A stretch of 7,765 bases of DNA from an uncultured Bryobacteraceae bacterium (GTDB lineage: Bacteria > Acidobacteriota > Terriglobia > Bryobacterales > Bryobacteraceae): assembly GCA_937921835.1 (NCBI GenBank), contig CAKZVG010000307.1, positions 1 through 7,765 on the forward strand, in the 5' to 3' direction. The notes beneath the pieces were generated by a model, which was not told the origin of the DNA, did not search any database, and saw only the letters and a list, made by a program, of their open reading frames with translations. The first letter of the stretch is position 1. Every line of letters begins with the position of its first letter. A program made the position numbers and the translations under genes. Positions 1 to 7,359 of this stretch are shown here, piece by piece.

Positions 1-249
1 TTGATCGGCGTGGGGGTGGCGTTTCTATGGGTCTTCCCGATTTGTCTGGTGCTCTTCAAGGTGCTCTCGATGACCATCGGCCTGCGCGTCTCGCCCGAGG
101 AGGAGATCCAAGGCCTGGACCTCGGCGAGCACGGCGCCAACTGCTATCCGGACTTCGCGCCCGCCGTGGCCAGTGGGGGTTACGGGACGCTGTCGGCGGG
201 AGCAACCGGTTCGCAGGCCGCCAGTGAAGTCCGTTCCGCCGAGACGTAA
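1..249 (+). CDS. amt: Ammonium transporter (Amt/MEP/Rh family), C-terminal fragment
   Basis: This is the 3' end of an ammonium channel gene; the frame is open from base 1 and ends at TAA 247-249, so the TTG at base 1 is probably an internal Leu codon. About 82 residues are visible. Residues 1-27 are hydrophobic and fit the last transmembrane helix, including FLWVFPICLVLFKVLSMTIG. They are followed by LRVSPEEEIQGLDLGEHG and then ANCYPDF, which matches the conserved cytoplasmic C-terminal segment of AmtB proteins (GLRV..E.E..GLD...HGE.AY). In the family this segment contacts the PII protein GlnK and helps gate the trimer in the inner membrane. After YPDF there is a tail of about 30 residues rich in Ala, Gly and Ser, longer than the short end of E. 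coli AmtB. No glnK follows; the next gene is an antiporter. The family call is firm, but most of the protein lies outside the window. Confidence 0.88.
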   Translation: MIGVGVAFLWVFPICLVLFKVLSMTIGLRVSPEEEIQGLDLGEHGANCYPDFAPAVASGGYGTLSAGATGSQAASEVRSAET

Positions 250-255
250 TCGCGC

Positions 256-298
256 GCCCCGGGTCCGGCCGGCCGCGCGCGGGGGCCGGGCCCGGGGC
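256..298 (+). terminator. Strong GC hairpin after the amt gene, candidate terminator without U-tract
   Basis: A 15-bp inverted repeat begins 6 nt after the amt stop codon. The left arm at 256-270 (GCCCCGGGTCCGGCC) pairs with the right arm at 284-298 (GGCCGGGCCCGGGGC) at every position, one of them a U-G wobble. The 13-nt loop contains the self-complementary CCGCGCGCGG (273-282), so the hairpin could extend further. No T-run follows the right arm, so it is not a textbook intrinsic terminator. U-less hairpins are a plausible alternative in high-GC genomes, and it could also block 3' exonucleases. Its position suggests that amt and the downstream antiporter are separate transcripts. Confidence 0.55.
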
Positions 299-336
299 CT
301 GCACCCGAACCCGCTTGAGCGTTACCATCCATAGGA

Positions 337-1548
337 ATGGACTTTCTAGCCTTTCTCGCGGCCGATCCCGAAGCAATGCGCCTGCCCCTCGAGGTGCTGC
401 TGGTGTTCGGCACCGCCAAATTCCTCGCCGAGGTCTTTGAACGGCTGCGGCAGCCGGGCATCGTGGGGGAGATCCTGGCCGGGGTGGTGCTTGGCTCGAG
501 CGTGCTCAACTGGATACGTCCCGACGAGTTGCTGCGCTCGCTGGCCGAAATGGGAGTCATGTTCCTGTTGTTCCGCGTCGGTCTGGAAGTGAAGCCGTCG
601 GAACTGCTGAGACTCGGTGGAACCGCCGCCGTGGTGGCCGCCGCCGGTGTGTTCCTCCCGTTCGTCATGGGATGGGCGATCGTCAGCGCGTGGGGTTTCG
701 GGCAAATCGAGGCGATTTTCGTCGGGGCGACGATGGTGGCCACCAGCGTCGGCATCACCGCGCAGGTGCTGGCGGCGAAAGGCCTGCTCAGCGAGCGTTC
801 GAGCAAGATCATCCTGGCCGCCGCCGTCATCGACGACGTGCTCGGTTTGCTGGTGCTGGCGGTGGTGAGCAGCACCGCGCGCGGCAAGATCAACGTCGTC
901 GAACTCTCCATCACGGCCGTGGTCGCCATCGCGTTCGTTATCGTCATGGCGGCTTGGGGATCGAAGGCCGCGACCCATGTCGTGCCCCGGGTCCACGCCT
1001 CCATGCGCGCGGGAGAGGCGGAGTTCTCCTTGGCCGTCGTCTTCCTCTTCGCTCTTTCCGTGCTGGCGGTGTATACCGGCGTGGCCGCCATCGTGGGTGC
1101 CTTCCTGGCCGGCATGGCGCTGGCCGAGACGGTAGGCGAGCGGGTCAAGGACCTGGCTCACGGCGCCACGGAACTGTTGGTGCCGTTCTTTCTCGCCGGC
1201 ATTGGCTTGAACGTTGACCTGTCGGTGTTCGCCTCGCCGTCGCTGATCGTGCTGGCGCTGGTCATCCTGGCGGCAGCGGTGCTTTCCAAACTGCTGGGCT
1301 GCGGGTTGGGTGCTTTGCCGCTCGGGCGTGCGGACGCCTTCCGGGTCGGAGTCGGCATGGTGCCCCGCGGCGAGGTCGGCATGGTGGCGGCGCAACTCGG
1401 CCTGGTGATGGGCGCCATCTCGAAAGACATCTACACGGCGGTCGTTTTTATGGCGGTGGCCACCACGCTGGCTGCCCCGCCTCTGCTGACCCTGGCTTAC
1501 CGCTCGGTGAAGAAGAACCAGGAGCAAGAGGTCTTCCGGCTAGGGTAG
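337..1548 (+). CDS. Cation:proton antiporter, CPA2 family (NapA/KefB-like membrane domain)
   Basis: The 403-residue inner-membrane protein consists almost entirely of hydrophobic helices and should exchange Na+ or K+ for protons in pH and cation homeostasis. CPA2 landmarks appear in order: GIVGEILAGVVLG (41-53), FLLFRVGLEV (76-85), GATMVATSVGI (130-140), the paired aspartates in AVIDDVLGLL (D166, D167) expected to bind the ion, LVPFFLAGIGLNVDLSVF (281-298), and GVGMVPRGEVGMV (338-350) with the conserved Arg-Gly-Glu. The Asp-Asp pair is typical of electrogenic CPA2 exchangers. The length covers only the transport domain; there is no C-terminal RCK/TrkA-N domain, so it is not a full KefB/KefC. 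An in-frame TGA at 316-318 makes ATG 337 the first possible start. AGGA touches that ATG directly, too close for a normal ribosome binding site. ATG 376 (residue 14), with GAAG two bases upstream, is an alternative that would still keep the first helix. Ion specificity cannot be read from the sequence. Confidence 0.9.
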   Translation: MDFLAFLAADPEAMRLPLEVLLVFGTAKFLAEVFERLRQPGIVGEILAGVVLGSSVLNWIRPDELLRSLAEMGVMFLLFRVGLEVKPSELLRLGGTAAVVAAAGVFLPFVMGWAIVSAWGFGQIEAIFVGATMVATSVGITAQVLAAKGLLSERSSKIILAAAVIDDVLGLLVLAVVSSTARGKINVVELSITAVVAIAFVIVMAAWGSKAATHVVPRVHASMRAGEAEFSLAVVFLFALSVLAVYTGVAAIVGAFLAGMALAETVGERVKDLAHGATELLVPFFLAGIGLNVDLSVFASPSLIVLALVILAAAVLSKLLGCGLGALPLGRADAFRVGVGMVPRGEVGMVAAQLGLVMGAISKDIYTAVVFMAVATTLAAPPLLTLAYRSVKKNQEQEVFRLG

Positions 1549-1610
1549 CGCCGGACGCCTGCCCGATCGGGAGCCGGCGCGGCCCCGGCGGTTCCCCATT
1601 GCCGCGGGGC
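1548..1610. terminator. Convergent intergenic region with two inverted repeats, candidate bidirectional terminator
   Basis: The antiporter (+) and the receptor gene (-) converge here with 78 nt between stop codons. The first structure pairs GCGCCGG (1548-1554) with CCGGCGC (1574-1580) and encloses a perfect 10-bp palindrome, CCCGATCGGG (1562-1571). The second pairs GCCCC (1582-1586) and GCGG (1588-1591) with CCGC (1602-1605) and GGGGC (1606-1610), leaving one bulged G and a 10-nt loop. Both fold equally on either strand, as expected for shared termination between convergent genes. Neither is followed by a T-run in either direction, so the terminator call is inferred from position and stem strength. 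Confidence 0.5.
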
Positions 1611-1626
1611 GCGGCGCCGTCCCCGC

Positions 1627-4600
1627 TTAGAAATTCAGCTTGGCGCCCAATTGCGCCTTGCGGGAGAAACTGAGCACCGAGGTCCGGATGCGCCCGAAGG
1701 TGGTGGAATTCGCCGTGAGCGTGGGTGCGCCGAAGGAAGCGGTGTTGGTGACGTTGGTGAAGTCGCCGCGCAGTTCCAGATTCATGCGCTCGGTCAGGCG
1801 GACGCGCTTGAGGAACGAAGCGTCGAGGTTGAACCAGCCCGGGCCGCGGAAGTAGTTGCGCACGGTGTTGCCGAGTTCACCCGCCGCGGGAGCCGAAAAG
1901 CGCGCGCGCTCCTGCTCGTTGAAGTACCACTTGAATCCGGTCGGGTCGTCGTAGACCACGCCCATGTCGCGCGAACAGCCGCTGCAATTGGCGGTGCTGT
2001 TGACCACGCTGCTGAAGGTGTATGCGCCGCTGAAGACCGTCATGGGCCGTCCGCTCGACACCCGCAGGATGCCCGCCACCTGCCAGCCGCCGATCAGGCG
2101 TTCCAGCATGGGGCCCGCGCCGCCGCCCCAGCGCTTCCCCTTGCCGAAAGGCAGTTCGAGAACGCCGTTGGACTGCCAGACGTGCGTGCGGTCGAAATCC
2201 GAAAGCGCGTAATTCAGCTTGCGGTTCAGGATGTCGAAGGGCGAGGACGACGCCGACTGGCCCGCGCCGGTCGCCACCACCGTGAACGTCGGATCGAACG
2301 AGCGCGTGTCCAGCGACTTCGACCAGGTGTAACTGGCCTGATAAGAGACGCCGTTCGCGAAGCGGCGCTGGATCTGGAGGATCAGCCCGTGGTAGGTGGA
2401 GAAATCGTTGGAGTCGATTACCGACACGCCGCCGCCAAACTGCGGATAGCGGATCAGCGGGAACGCGCCCGCGCCGGAGAGGTCCGTCACCGAACGGCCG
2501 CCCTGAAGCCGCGTGGCAAGCGAGGAGGCCACCGACGCGACGCCGCCCAGGTTGAGGTCCGAGCGGTACAGCCGGCGCAGCATCGCCGAGCCGCTCTCGC
2601 CCGCCAGTTTCCGGGAATCCGCCGCCGTCAAGCGGTTGATCAAGTCCGACTCGCCGCCCGCCTGGACGGTGCGGAACGCGTCCAGAAAGCCGTTGCGGAG
2701 GATCTCGGCCTGGTTGGCGTCGTAGGCGCCGATCAGGTGATAGCCGCGGCGGCCGATGTAGGAGATCTCCGCCACCGTGTTCCGCAGCACCTCGCGCTGA
2801 TAGCTCAACGCCCACTGGTGCGTGGTCGGGAATTTGAAGGTTGGATCCATAACCGTGATGTTGTTGTTGGAGAATGCGGCCGGCTGGGTCAGCTCGGATG
2901 GTTTGACGGCCGGCGGCGTGAGTCTTGGAAGTCCGGCCAGCCGCCCGCCGCGCTGTCCGTACTCGTCGTTCACCACGCCGATGGAGCTGCCCGGCAGGTT
3001 TTGGAAGACCCGCGAGGAGAGCACGAAGCTGTTGAGCCGGTCGTAGGCGATGCGGTAGTTGGCGCGGATCGAACTCTTGCCGTTGCCGCGCGGGTCCCAG
3101 GCGAAGCCGAGCGACGGCCCCAGATTCTTCCAGGAATCCTCGAACAGTTTCCCTTGCACCCAACGCACGGTGTTGGTTCCCGGGGCGCCGGCCACCATCG
3201 CCTGGTCCGGGCGGCGGATCCGGCCCTCGGGATCGGTGGGCGACATCTTGATCTCCCAGCGCAGACCGAGATCCACGGTCAGGTTGCGGCGTAACTTCCA
3301 GGTGTCCTGCACATAGAAGTCGTATTCGTTGAACTTGCCTTCGAAGTTATACAAGGCGGCGGCGAAGCGGTCGCCTTGCGCGGTGAAGGCCTGCGTGGTC
3401 CGGCCCACCCGCCCCAGCAGGAAGTTGATGTGGCTCTGGAAGCTCGGACGGTCGAAGGCCACGTTCAGGTCGGCGGGAAGGCCGAAGGCCGCGGGATCCA
3501 CGGTGTTGATCGCGGGGGAGAAGTTGACGTCCTGCGCGACGTTCAACCCGGCCACCGACCCGCGGATGTCCTTATGCCGCTGGAGACGCATGTTCGTCCC
3601 GAACTTAATCGCGTGCGCACCGGTGAAATACCCGGCGTTATCCACAAATTGAAGCGTGCTTAGTTTCCGGATGTTGCCGAAGTAATACTGCGCCACGGTT
3701 GTTACCGGACCGTTGATGCTCACTTTGTCGAAGCTGCCCGGCTGATTGAAGTTGTACTGGAACCGGTTGAGGCCCACCACGAACTCGTTGGTCAGCCGCG
3801 GCGTGGGGCTGTTGCGCCAGTTAAAGGCCAGGTTGCGGGGAACGCGCTCGGTGTTGACCAGGCAGGGCTGGCCGGGGAAGACCTCCTGGCCGCCGTTGGC
3901 GCTGTCGCAATTGGTGTCCTGCCGCCCGAAATAGATGCGCGCGTAAACCGTATTCTTGCTGTTGATGTTGTAGTCCAGCTTGGTGGTGATGTCGTGCTGT
4001 TTCTCGGTGCGCGCGGCGGCGAAGATGAAGCCGGCGGTGTTGAGGCCGTCGCCGAAGTCGAAGCGGTTGGGGAGCGGCGTCGACTTGATGGCGGCCATAA
4101 TGGTCGGGTCGTAGCCGATGCGCTGGGGGTCGTTGGCGGCCACGTTGTAGGTCCCGATGTTCAGGCCGGGCATCGGGTTGCCGTTGAAATCCACCGACGC
4201 GGTGGGCGTTCCGGCGGGGAAGTTGCGCCCGCCGCGGACGTAGCGCAGGACGCCGTTGCGCGCCTGCTCGGTGTAGACCGTGCGCGTCACGGTGCCCGTA
4301 TCCCCGGCCTGCAACCCCTGGCCGTTGGCGAAGAAGAAGATCTTGTTGCGCACCACCGGCCCGCCCAGCGTCCCGCCGAAGATGTGCTGCACCAGCTTGC
4401 GCTTGCCCAGGCCTTGCAGGTTGTACTCCCACTCATTGGCGTCGAAGCGCGGCGTGCGGTAGAACTCGAACAAGCTGCCGTGGAATTCGTTGCCGCCCGA
4501 ACGCGTCACCATGGCCACCTGCGCGCCGCTGTTGCGGCCCGAGTCGGCGGTGAAGTTCGAGGTGATGACGCGGAACTCGGCCAGGCTGTCCGGATTCATG

Positions 4601-5235
4601 CGCGTGGGGGTCGTTTCCGAGCCCCCCGAACTCGTCTCGTTGACGTCCACGCCGTCGAGCGTGTAGTTCCAGGCCCGGTCGCGCGCCCCGTGCACGTGGC
4701 TGGCGCCGCCGGTGTTGGCGCCCGACACCACGCCGGGCTGGAGAAACACCAGGTTGACCGGATTGCGCCCGCGCGTGCCGACGATGGGCATGTCGCGGAT
4801 TTCCCGGCCCGTGATCAGGTTGCCGAAGTTGCCCGAGGTGGAGGTCTGCACCAGTTCGGCGGTGGCCGTCACCTCGACCTGTTGCGTGAGGTCGCCGACC
4901 TCGAGGCTCACGTTGAGGGTCGCGGGCTGGCCGATGTTGACTTGGTTGTTGGTGGAGGTGAACTTCTTGAATCCCGCCGCTTCCACATTCACGCTGTAGC
5001 GGCCGGGCTGCACCGCTTCGAAAACGTACGCGCCGCTTTCCGAGGTCTTGGTCTCGAACGTTGCGCGCGTGCTCTCGTTGACGAGTTGAACCTTGGCGGC
5101 AGGGACGGCCGCGCCGGTGGCGTCTTGCACCATGCCCAGCACCCGCGACGTGGTTCCCTGAGCGAACAGAACCGGGACGCAATAACCCAGCAGACAAGCG
5201 AGAACTCGAAGGATCATACCATGGGATGGTACCAT
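1627..5235 (-). CDS. TonB-dependent receptor, Oar-like, with N-terminal carboxypeptidase-regulatory-like domain
   Basis: This 1202-residue outer-membrane protein should import or bind a large substrate using TonB energy. Residues 1-25 are a signal peptide: Arg10, a hydrophobic stretch (VLACLLGYCVPVLF), then a probable cut in FAQG. Residues 28-112 form a beta-sandwich of the carboxypeptidase-regulatory type, with GMVQDATGAAVPAAKVQL and GAYVFEAVQPGRYSVNVEA. The plug lies at about 117-250 and includes YTLDGVDVNE (191-200) and GAQVAMVTRSGGNEFHGS (237-254). GGTLGGPVVRNKIFFFAN (288-305) opens the long barrel, which ends in alternating strands and a terminal Phe (LGAKLNF), as outer-membrane barrels do. 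The length is normal for the acidobacterial Oar-like group. ATG 5235 is preferred because GAGGG lies 5 nt upstream; an in-frame ATG at 5217 lacks such a site. Two close cysteine pairs (C443/C458 and C1084/C1087) could be disulfides in surface loops. The gene follows the S9 peptidase by 54 nt, hinting at peptide-related uptake, but the substrate is unknown. Confidence 0.92.
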   Translation of the reverse strand: MVPSHGMILRVLACLLGYCVPVLFAQGTTSRVLGMVQDATGAAVPAAKVQLVNESTRATFETKTSESGAYVFEAVQPGRYSVNVEAAGFKKFTSTNNQVNIGQPATLNVSLEVGDLTQQVEVTATAELVQTSTSGNFGNLITGREIRDMPIVGTRGRNPVNLVFLQPGVVSGANTGGASHVHGARDRAWNYTLDGVDVNETSSGGSETTPTRMNPDSLAEFRVITSNFTADSGRNSGAQVAMVTRSGGNEFHGSLFEFYRTPRFDANEWEYNLQGLGKRKLVQHIFGGTLGGPVVRNKIFFFANGQGLQAGDTGTVTRTVYTEQARNGVLRYVRGGRNFPAGTPTASVDFNGNPMPGLNIGTYNVAANDPQRIGYDPTIMAAIKSTPLPNRFDFGDGLNTAGFIFAAARTEKQHDITTKLDYNINSKNTVYARIYFGRQDTNCDSANGGQEVFPGQPCLVNTERVPRNLAFNWRNSPTPRLTNEFVVGLNRFQYNFNQPGSFDKVSINGPVTTVAQYYFGNIRKLSTLQFVDNAGYFTGAHAIKFGTNMRLQRHKDIRGSVAGLNVAQDVNFSPAINTVDPAAFGLPADLNVAFDRPSFQSHINFLLGRVGRTTQAFTAQGDRFAAALYNFEGKFNEYDFYVQDTWKLRRNLTVDLGLRWEIKMSPTDPEGRIRRPDQAMVAGAPGTNTVRWVQGKLFEDSWKNLGPSLGFAWDPRGNGKSSIRANYRIAYDRLNSFVLSSRVFQNLPGSSIGVVNDEYGQRGGRLAGLPRLTPPAVKPSELTQPAAFSNNNITVMDPTFKFPTTHQWALSYQREVLRNTVAEISYIGRRGYHLIGAYDANQAEILRNGFLDAFRTVQAGGESDLINRLTAADSRKLAGESGSAMLRRLYRSDLNLGGVASVASSLATRLQGGRSVTDLSGAGAFPLIRYPQFGGGVSVIDSNDFSTYHGLILQIQRRFANGVSYQASYTWSKSLDTRSFDPTFTVVATGAGQSASSSPFDILNRKLNYALSDFDRTHVWQSNGVLELPFGKGKRWGGGAGPMLERLIGGWQVAGILRVSSGRPMTVFSGAYTFSSVVNSTANCSGCSRDMGVVYDDPTGFKWYFNEQERARFSAPAAGELGNTVRNYFRGPGWFNLDASFLKRVRLTERMNLELRGDFTNVTNTASFGAPTLTANSTTFGRIRTSVLSFSRKAQLGAKLNF
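5217..5235 (-). repeat. Overlapping palindromes at the receptor start codon
   Basis: The first codons contain ATGGTACCAT (5226-5235), a perfect 10-bp palindrome that includes the start codon. Overlapping it is an inverted repeat, TACCAT and ATGGTA (5217-5222 and 5226-5231), with a 3-nt loop. In mRNA the second can fold as a 6-bp hairpin just inside the coding region, close enough to the start to affect ribosome loading. The structure is seen directly; any regulatory role is inference. Confidence 0.5.
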
Positions 5236-5240
5236 GGCGT

Positions 5241-5245
5241 CCCTC
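5241..5245 (-). promoter_or_regulatory. Ribosome binding site of the TonB-dependent receptor gene
   Basis: On the minus strand GAGGG (5245 to 5241) precedes ATG 5235-5233 by 5 nt, a good match to the anti-Shine-Dalgarno core at normal spacing. It decides the start, because neither of the two nearby downstream ATGs (5222 and 5217) has a comparable motif. Confidence 0.6.
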
Positions 5246-5273
5246 GGCCGCGGACGAAGGGTTATCCGCCAGC

Positions 5274-5290
5274 GGGCGGCCGCGCCGCCC
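5274..5290 (-). repeat. Small GC hairpin between the peptidase and receptor genes
   Basis: GGGCGGC (5274-5280) and GCCGCCC (5284-5290) form a perfect 7-bp stem with a 3-nt CGC loop. On the minus strand it starts at the last base of the peptidase stop codon. No T-run follows and the receptor start is only 54 nt downstream. It is therefore more likely an intercistronic stability or partial-attenuation element than a full terminator. Chance occurrence in such GC-rich sequence is possible. Confidence 0.35.
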
Positions 5291-7359
5291 TATAGATACT
5301 TCTTCAGCCAGGCGAAAACTTCTTCAAAGAAGTAGCGCGCGTTCTCGCCCTTCGCGATCCAGTGGTTCTCGTCTGGGAAGATCAGCAGCCGGGAGGGGAC
5401 CTTCTTGCGCTGGAGCAGCTTGAACATCTCGAGCCCTTGCCCGAGCGGCACGCGCAGGTCGAGCGCGCCGTGCGTGATCAGCATGGGCGTGCGGAAGTTC
5501 GCGGCGTAGCGCAGCGGGTTCTGATCCTGCCACTGTCCCTTGGCTTCCCAGACCGGTCCGCCGTAGCGCAACTCCCAGTAGTAGCCGCCGTCGGTGGCGC
5601 CCCACATGGATTCGTTGTTGGTGAGTCCAGCGTGGCTGATGAGGCATTGGTAGCGGTTGGTGTTGCCCGCCATCCAGTTGGCCAGGTATCCGCCGTAGCT
5701 GGCGCCGGCCGCGGCCTGGCGCGCGCCGTCGATGAAGGGGAAGCGGCGGATGGCCTCGTCGGCCGCCTGGTTGATCTCGCCGGCCGGGTTGCGCAGGACG
5801 TCGTCGTTGATTTGCGCGGCGAATTCTTCCCCGTAGCCCGGCGAGCCGGTGTAGTTGGTCATCAGGACCACGTAGCCGGGCGAGGCCAGCAGGTGGAAGT
5901 TCCAGCGCACGAACCACTGGTCTTTCCAGGCCTGGTGCGGTCCGCCGTGCATGAACACCAGCAGCGGGTATTTCCTGCTCTCGTCGAAGGCCGGCGGCAG
6001 GACCAGGAAGCTGTGAAGCCGCTTGCCGTTCGTGGCCTGGAACCAGAATTCCCGCGGCGGCTGCCAGTCCAGCCCGGCGACGGAGGCTTCCGTGAAGCGC
6101 GTCAGAAACGTATGCGCGCCGGTGGAGGGGTCAAGGCGCACCACCTCGGGCGGCTGCGTCATTGCGCTCCAGTTGCCCACGAGCACGGGCGCCGCGGCGG
6201 TTCCGGCGGCGTCGATTCCCGAATACACGCCCGCGGTCCCGGCCGAGAGCAGCTTCGGCTCGCCTCCGCCGGCCGGAAGCGAGAAGACCTTGTCGCGGCC
6301 GTGTTCTTCGGCGGTCAGGAACAGCGTGCGGCTGTCCGGGGCCACGCGGAACCCGGTGATCGGGCGGTCGAACGCGGGGGCCAGAAGCTGCGGTTTGGCC
6401 GGCGCCGGCCAGCCGAACTTCGCAATGCGGGTGTGCGAGTAAAGCACCTTCTCGCCGCCGCGGCTGTGGGCGGCGAAAAGCAACGAGCCGTCGCGGGAGA
6501 ATTGCGCCCCGGAGAAGCTGTCCTCGCCCGTGGTCAGGGCCACGGGTTCGCCGCCCGCCGCGGGGACGCGGTAAAGATGCACCGTGGTCTGCGCATGGAT
6601 CATGCGGTTGCGGTCCGCGGTGGCGGTAAAGACGATCCAGGCGCCATCCGGCGACCAGGCCGGCTCGAGGTCCTCGCCGCCATCGCCCGTCGAACGGCCG
6701 CCGAAGCCGGCAGCGGCGGCCAGCTTCGTTCCCGCAAGCAGAGCGGTGGGTTTGGCGTCAGCAGAAAGCTCCTGCACGAACAACTGCGGGCGGGCGTCTT
6801 TGAGCCAGCGGTCCCAGCGGGCGATGGGGTAGGAATCCCAGACCATCGCGCTGTGCTTGCGCGCCTTGCGTTCGGCGTGGATCCTGGCGTGTTCCTCTTC
6901 GCCGCGCGCGCCGTCGAAGACTTCGCTCTGAAACAGGATCGCCTTGCCGTCCGGGCGCCACACGGGGCCGGAGGCGCCGGCCGTCATCCGGGTGAGCCGC
7001 CACGCCTCGCCGCCGTCGAGCGGAAGAATATAGATTTGCGGCGCCTCGTCTCCTTCGCGCCGGGTCGCGAACGCCAGCCGGGTCCCGTCGGGCGACCACG
7101 CCACACCGCTCTCCGGCGCCTTGGTGTGGGTGAGACGCCGGGGAGCGGCGTCCGAACCGGTCGAGACCAGCCACAAGTCGGAAGCTTGCTGCGCGGCGTC
7201 GTAAGAAGGCTCGGTGACGGAGACCACCGCCCGGCTTCCATCGGGACTGAGCACCGGAGCGCCCACGCGCTTGGTCAGCCAAACCGTCTCGTGAGTGATG
7301 GGCGAGCTGGCCGGAGCGGTAAGCGCGAATCCCAGGGCAAGCGGCGCGAGAAGTCTCAT
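5290..7359 (-). CDS. Secreted S9 family (prolyl oligopeptidase-type) serine peptidase
   Basis: The 689-residue protein should hydrolyse peptides in the periplasm or outside the cell, like dipeptidyl- or acylaminoacyl-peptidases of family S9. The start at ATG 7359 is chosen because it begins a signal peptide (MRLLAPLALGFALTAPASS); the frame stays open to ATG 7419, but that extension adds no signal or conserved residues. The N-terminal half is a beta-propeller with PD40-like repeats: LSPDGSRAVV (37-46), WSPDGTRLAF (88-97), WRPDGKAILF (134-143), WSPDGAWIVF (235-244) and weaker copies near 287 and 340. The C-terminal alpha/beta-hydrolase domain starts near residue 440. It shows the HGGP oxyanion motif (471-474), TNYTGSPGYG (501-510), the nucleophile in GASYGGY (Ser554), Asp634 in HGALDLRVP and His666 in DENHW, so the triad is complete. 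The length is ordinary for the family. It is probably co-transcribed with the TonB-dependent receptor 54 nt downstream. Substrate specificity (after Pro, acylated or otherwise) cannot be fixed from the sequence. Confidence 0.93.
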   Translation of the reverse strand: MRLLAPLALGFALTAPASSPITHETVWLTKRVGAPVLSPDGSRAVVSVTEPSYDAAQQASDLWLVSTGSDAAPRRLTHTKAPESGVAWSPDGTRLAFATRREGDEAPQIYILPLDGGEAWRLTRMTAGASGPVWRPDGKAILFQSEVFDGARGEEEHARIHAERKARKHSAMVWDSYPIARWDRWLKDARPQLFVQELSADAKPTALLAGTKLAAAAGFGGRSTGDGGEDLEPAWSPDGAWIVFTATADRNRMIHAQTTVHLYRVPAAGGEPVALTTGEDSFSGAQFSRDGSLLFAAHSRGGEKVLYSHTRIAKFGWPAPAKPQLLAPAFDRPITGFRVAPDSRTLFLTAEEHGRDKVFSLPAGGGEPKLLSAGTAGVYSGIDAAGTAAAPVLVGNWSAMTQPPEVVRLDPSTGAHTFLTRFTEASVAGLDWQPPREFWFQATNGKRLHSFLVLPPAFDESRKYPLLVFMHGGPHQAWKDQWFVRWNFHLLASPGYVVLMTNYTGSPGYGEEFAAQINDDVLRNPAGEINQAADEAIRRFPFIDGARQAAAGASYGGYLANWMAGNTNRYQCLISHAGLTNNESMWGATDGGYYWELRYGGPVWEAKGQWQDQNPLRYAANFRTPMLITHGALDLRVPLGQGLEMFKLLQRKKVPSRLLIFPDENHWIAKGENARYFFEEVFAWLKKYL

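Noticed and set aside
315..337. Possible promoter before the antiporter (TTGAGC at 315-320)
   Set aside because: There is no -10-like hexamer at normal spacing; the region that would hold it is inside or next to the start codon.
346..1527. A 393-residue open frame antisense to the antiporter
   Set aside because: It is dominated by His, Arg, Gln, Asp and Gly from reversed hydrophobic codons, with no domain; the plus-strand antiporter has all its family motifs.
5179..5235. Possible lipoprotein signal at the receptor N-terminus (LLGYC)
   Set aside because: The residue before Cys is Tyr, which does not fit a lipobox. The hydrophobic segment continues to a normal FAQ-type signal peptidase I site, and beta-barrel receptors are not usually lipoproteins.
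5271..5286. GCGGCCGC palindrome (5276-5283) as a special site
   Set aside because: Such palindromes are common by chance in GC-rich sequence. It is already accounted for by the small hairpin after the peptidase stop codon.
1651..5295. Long open frames on the plus strand opposite the receptor gene (1651-3294 and 3994-5295)
   Set aside because: They lie antisense to a clear, full-length receptor gene, are rich in Arg, Ala, Gly and His as expected from reading GC-rich codons backwards, and show no recognisable domain.
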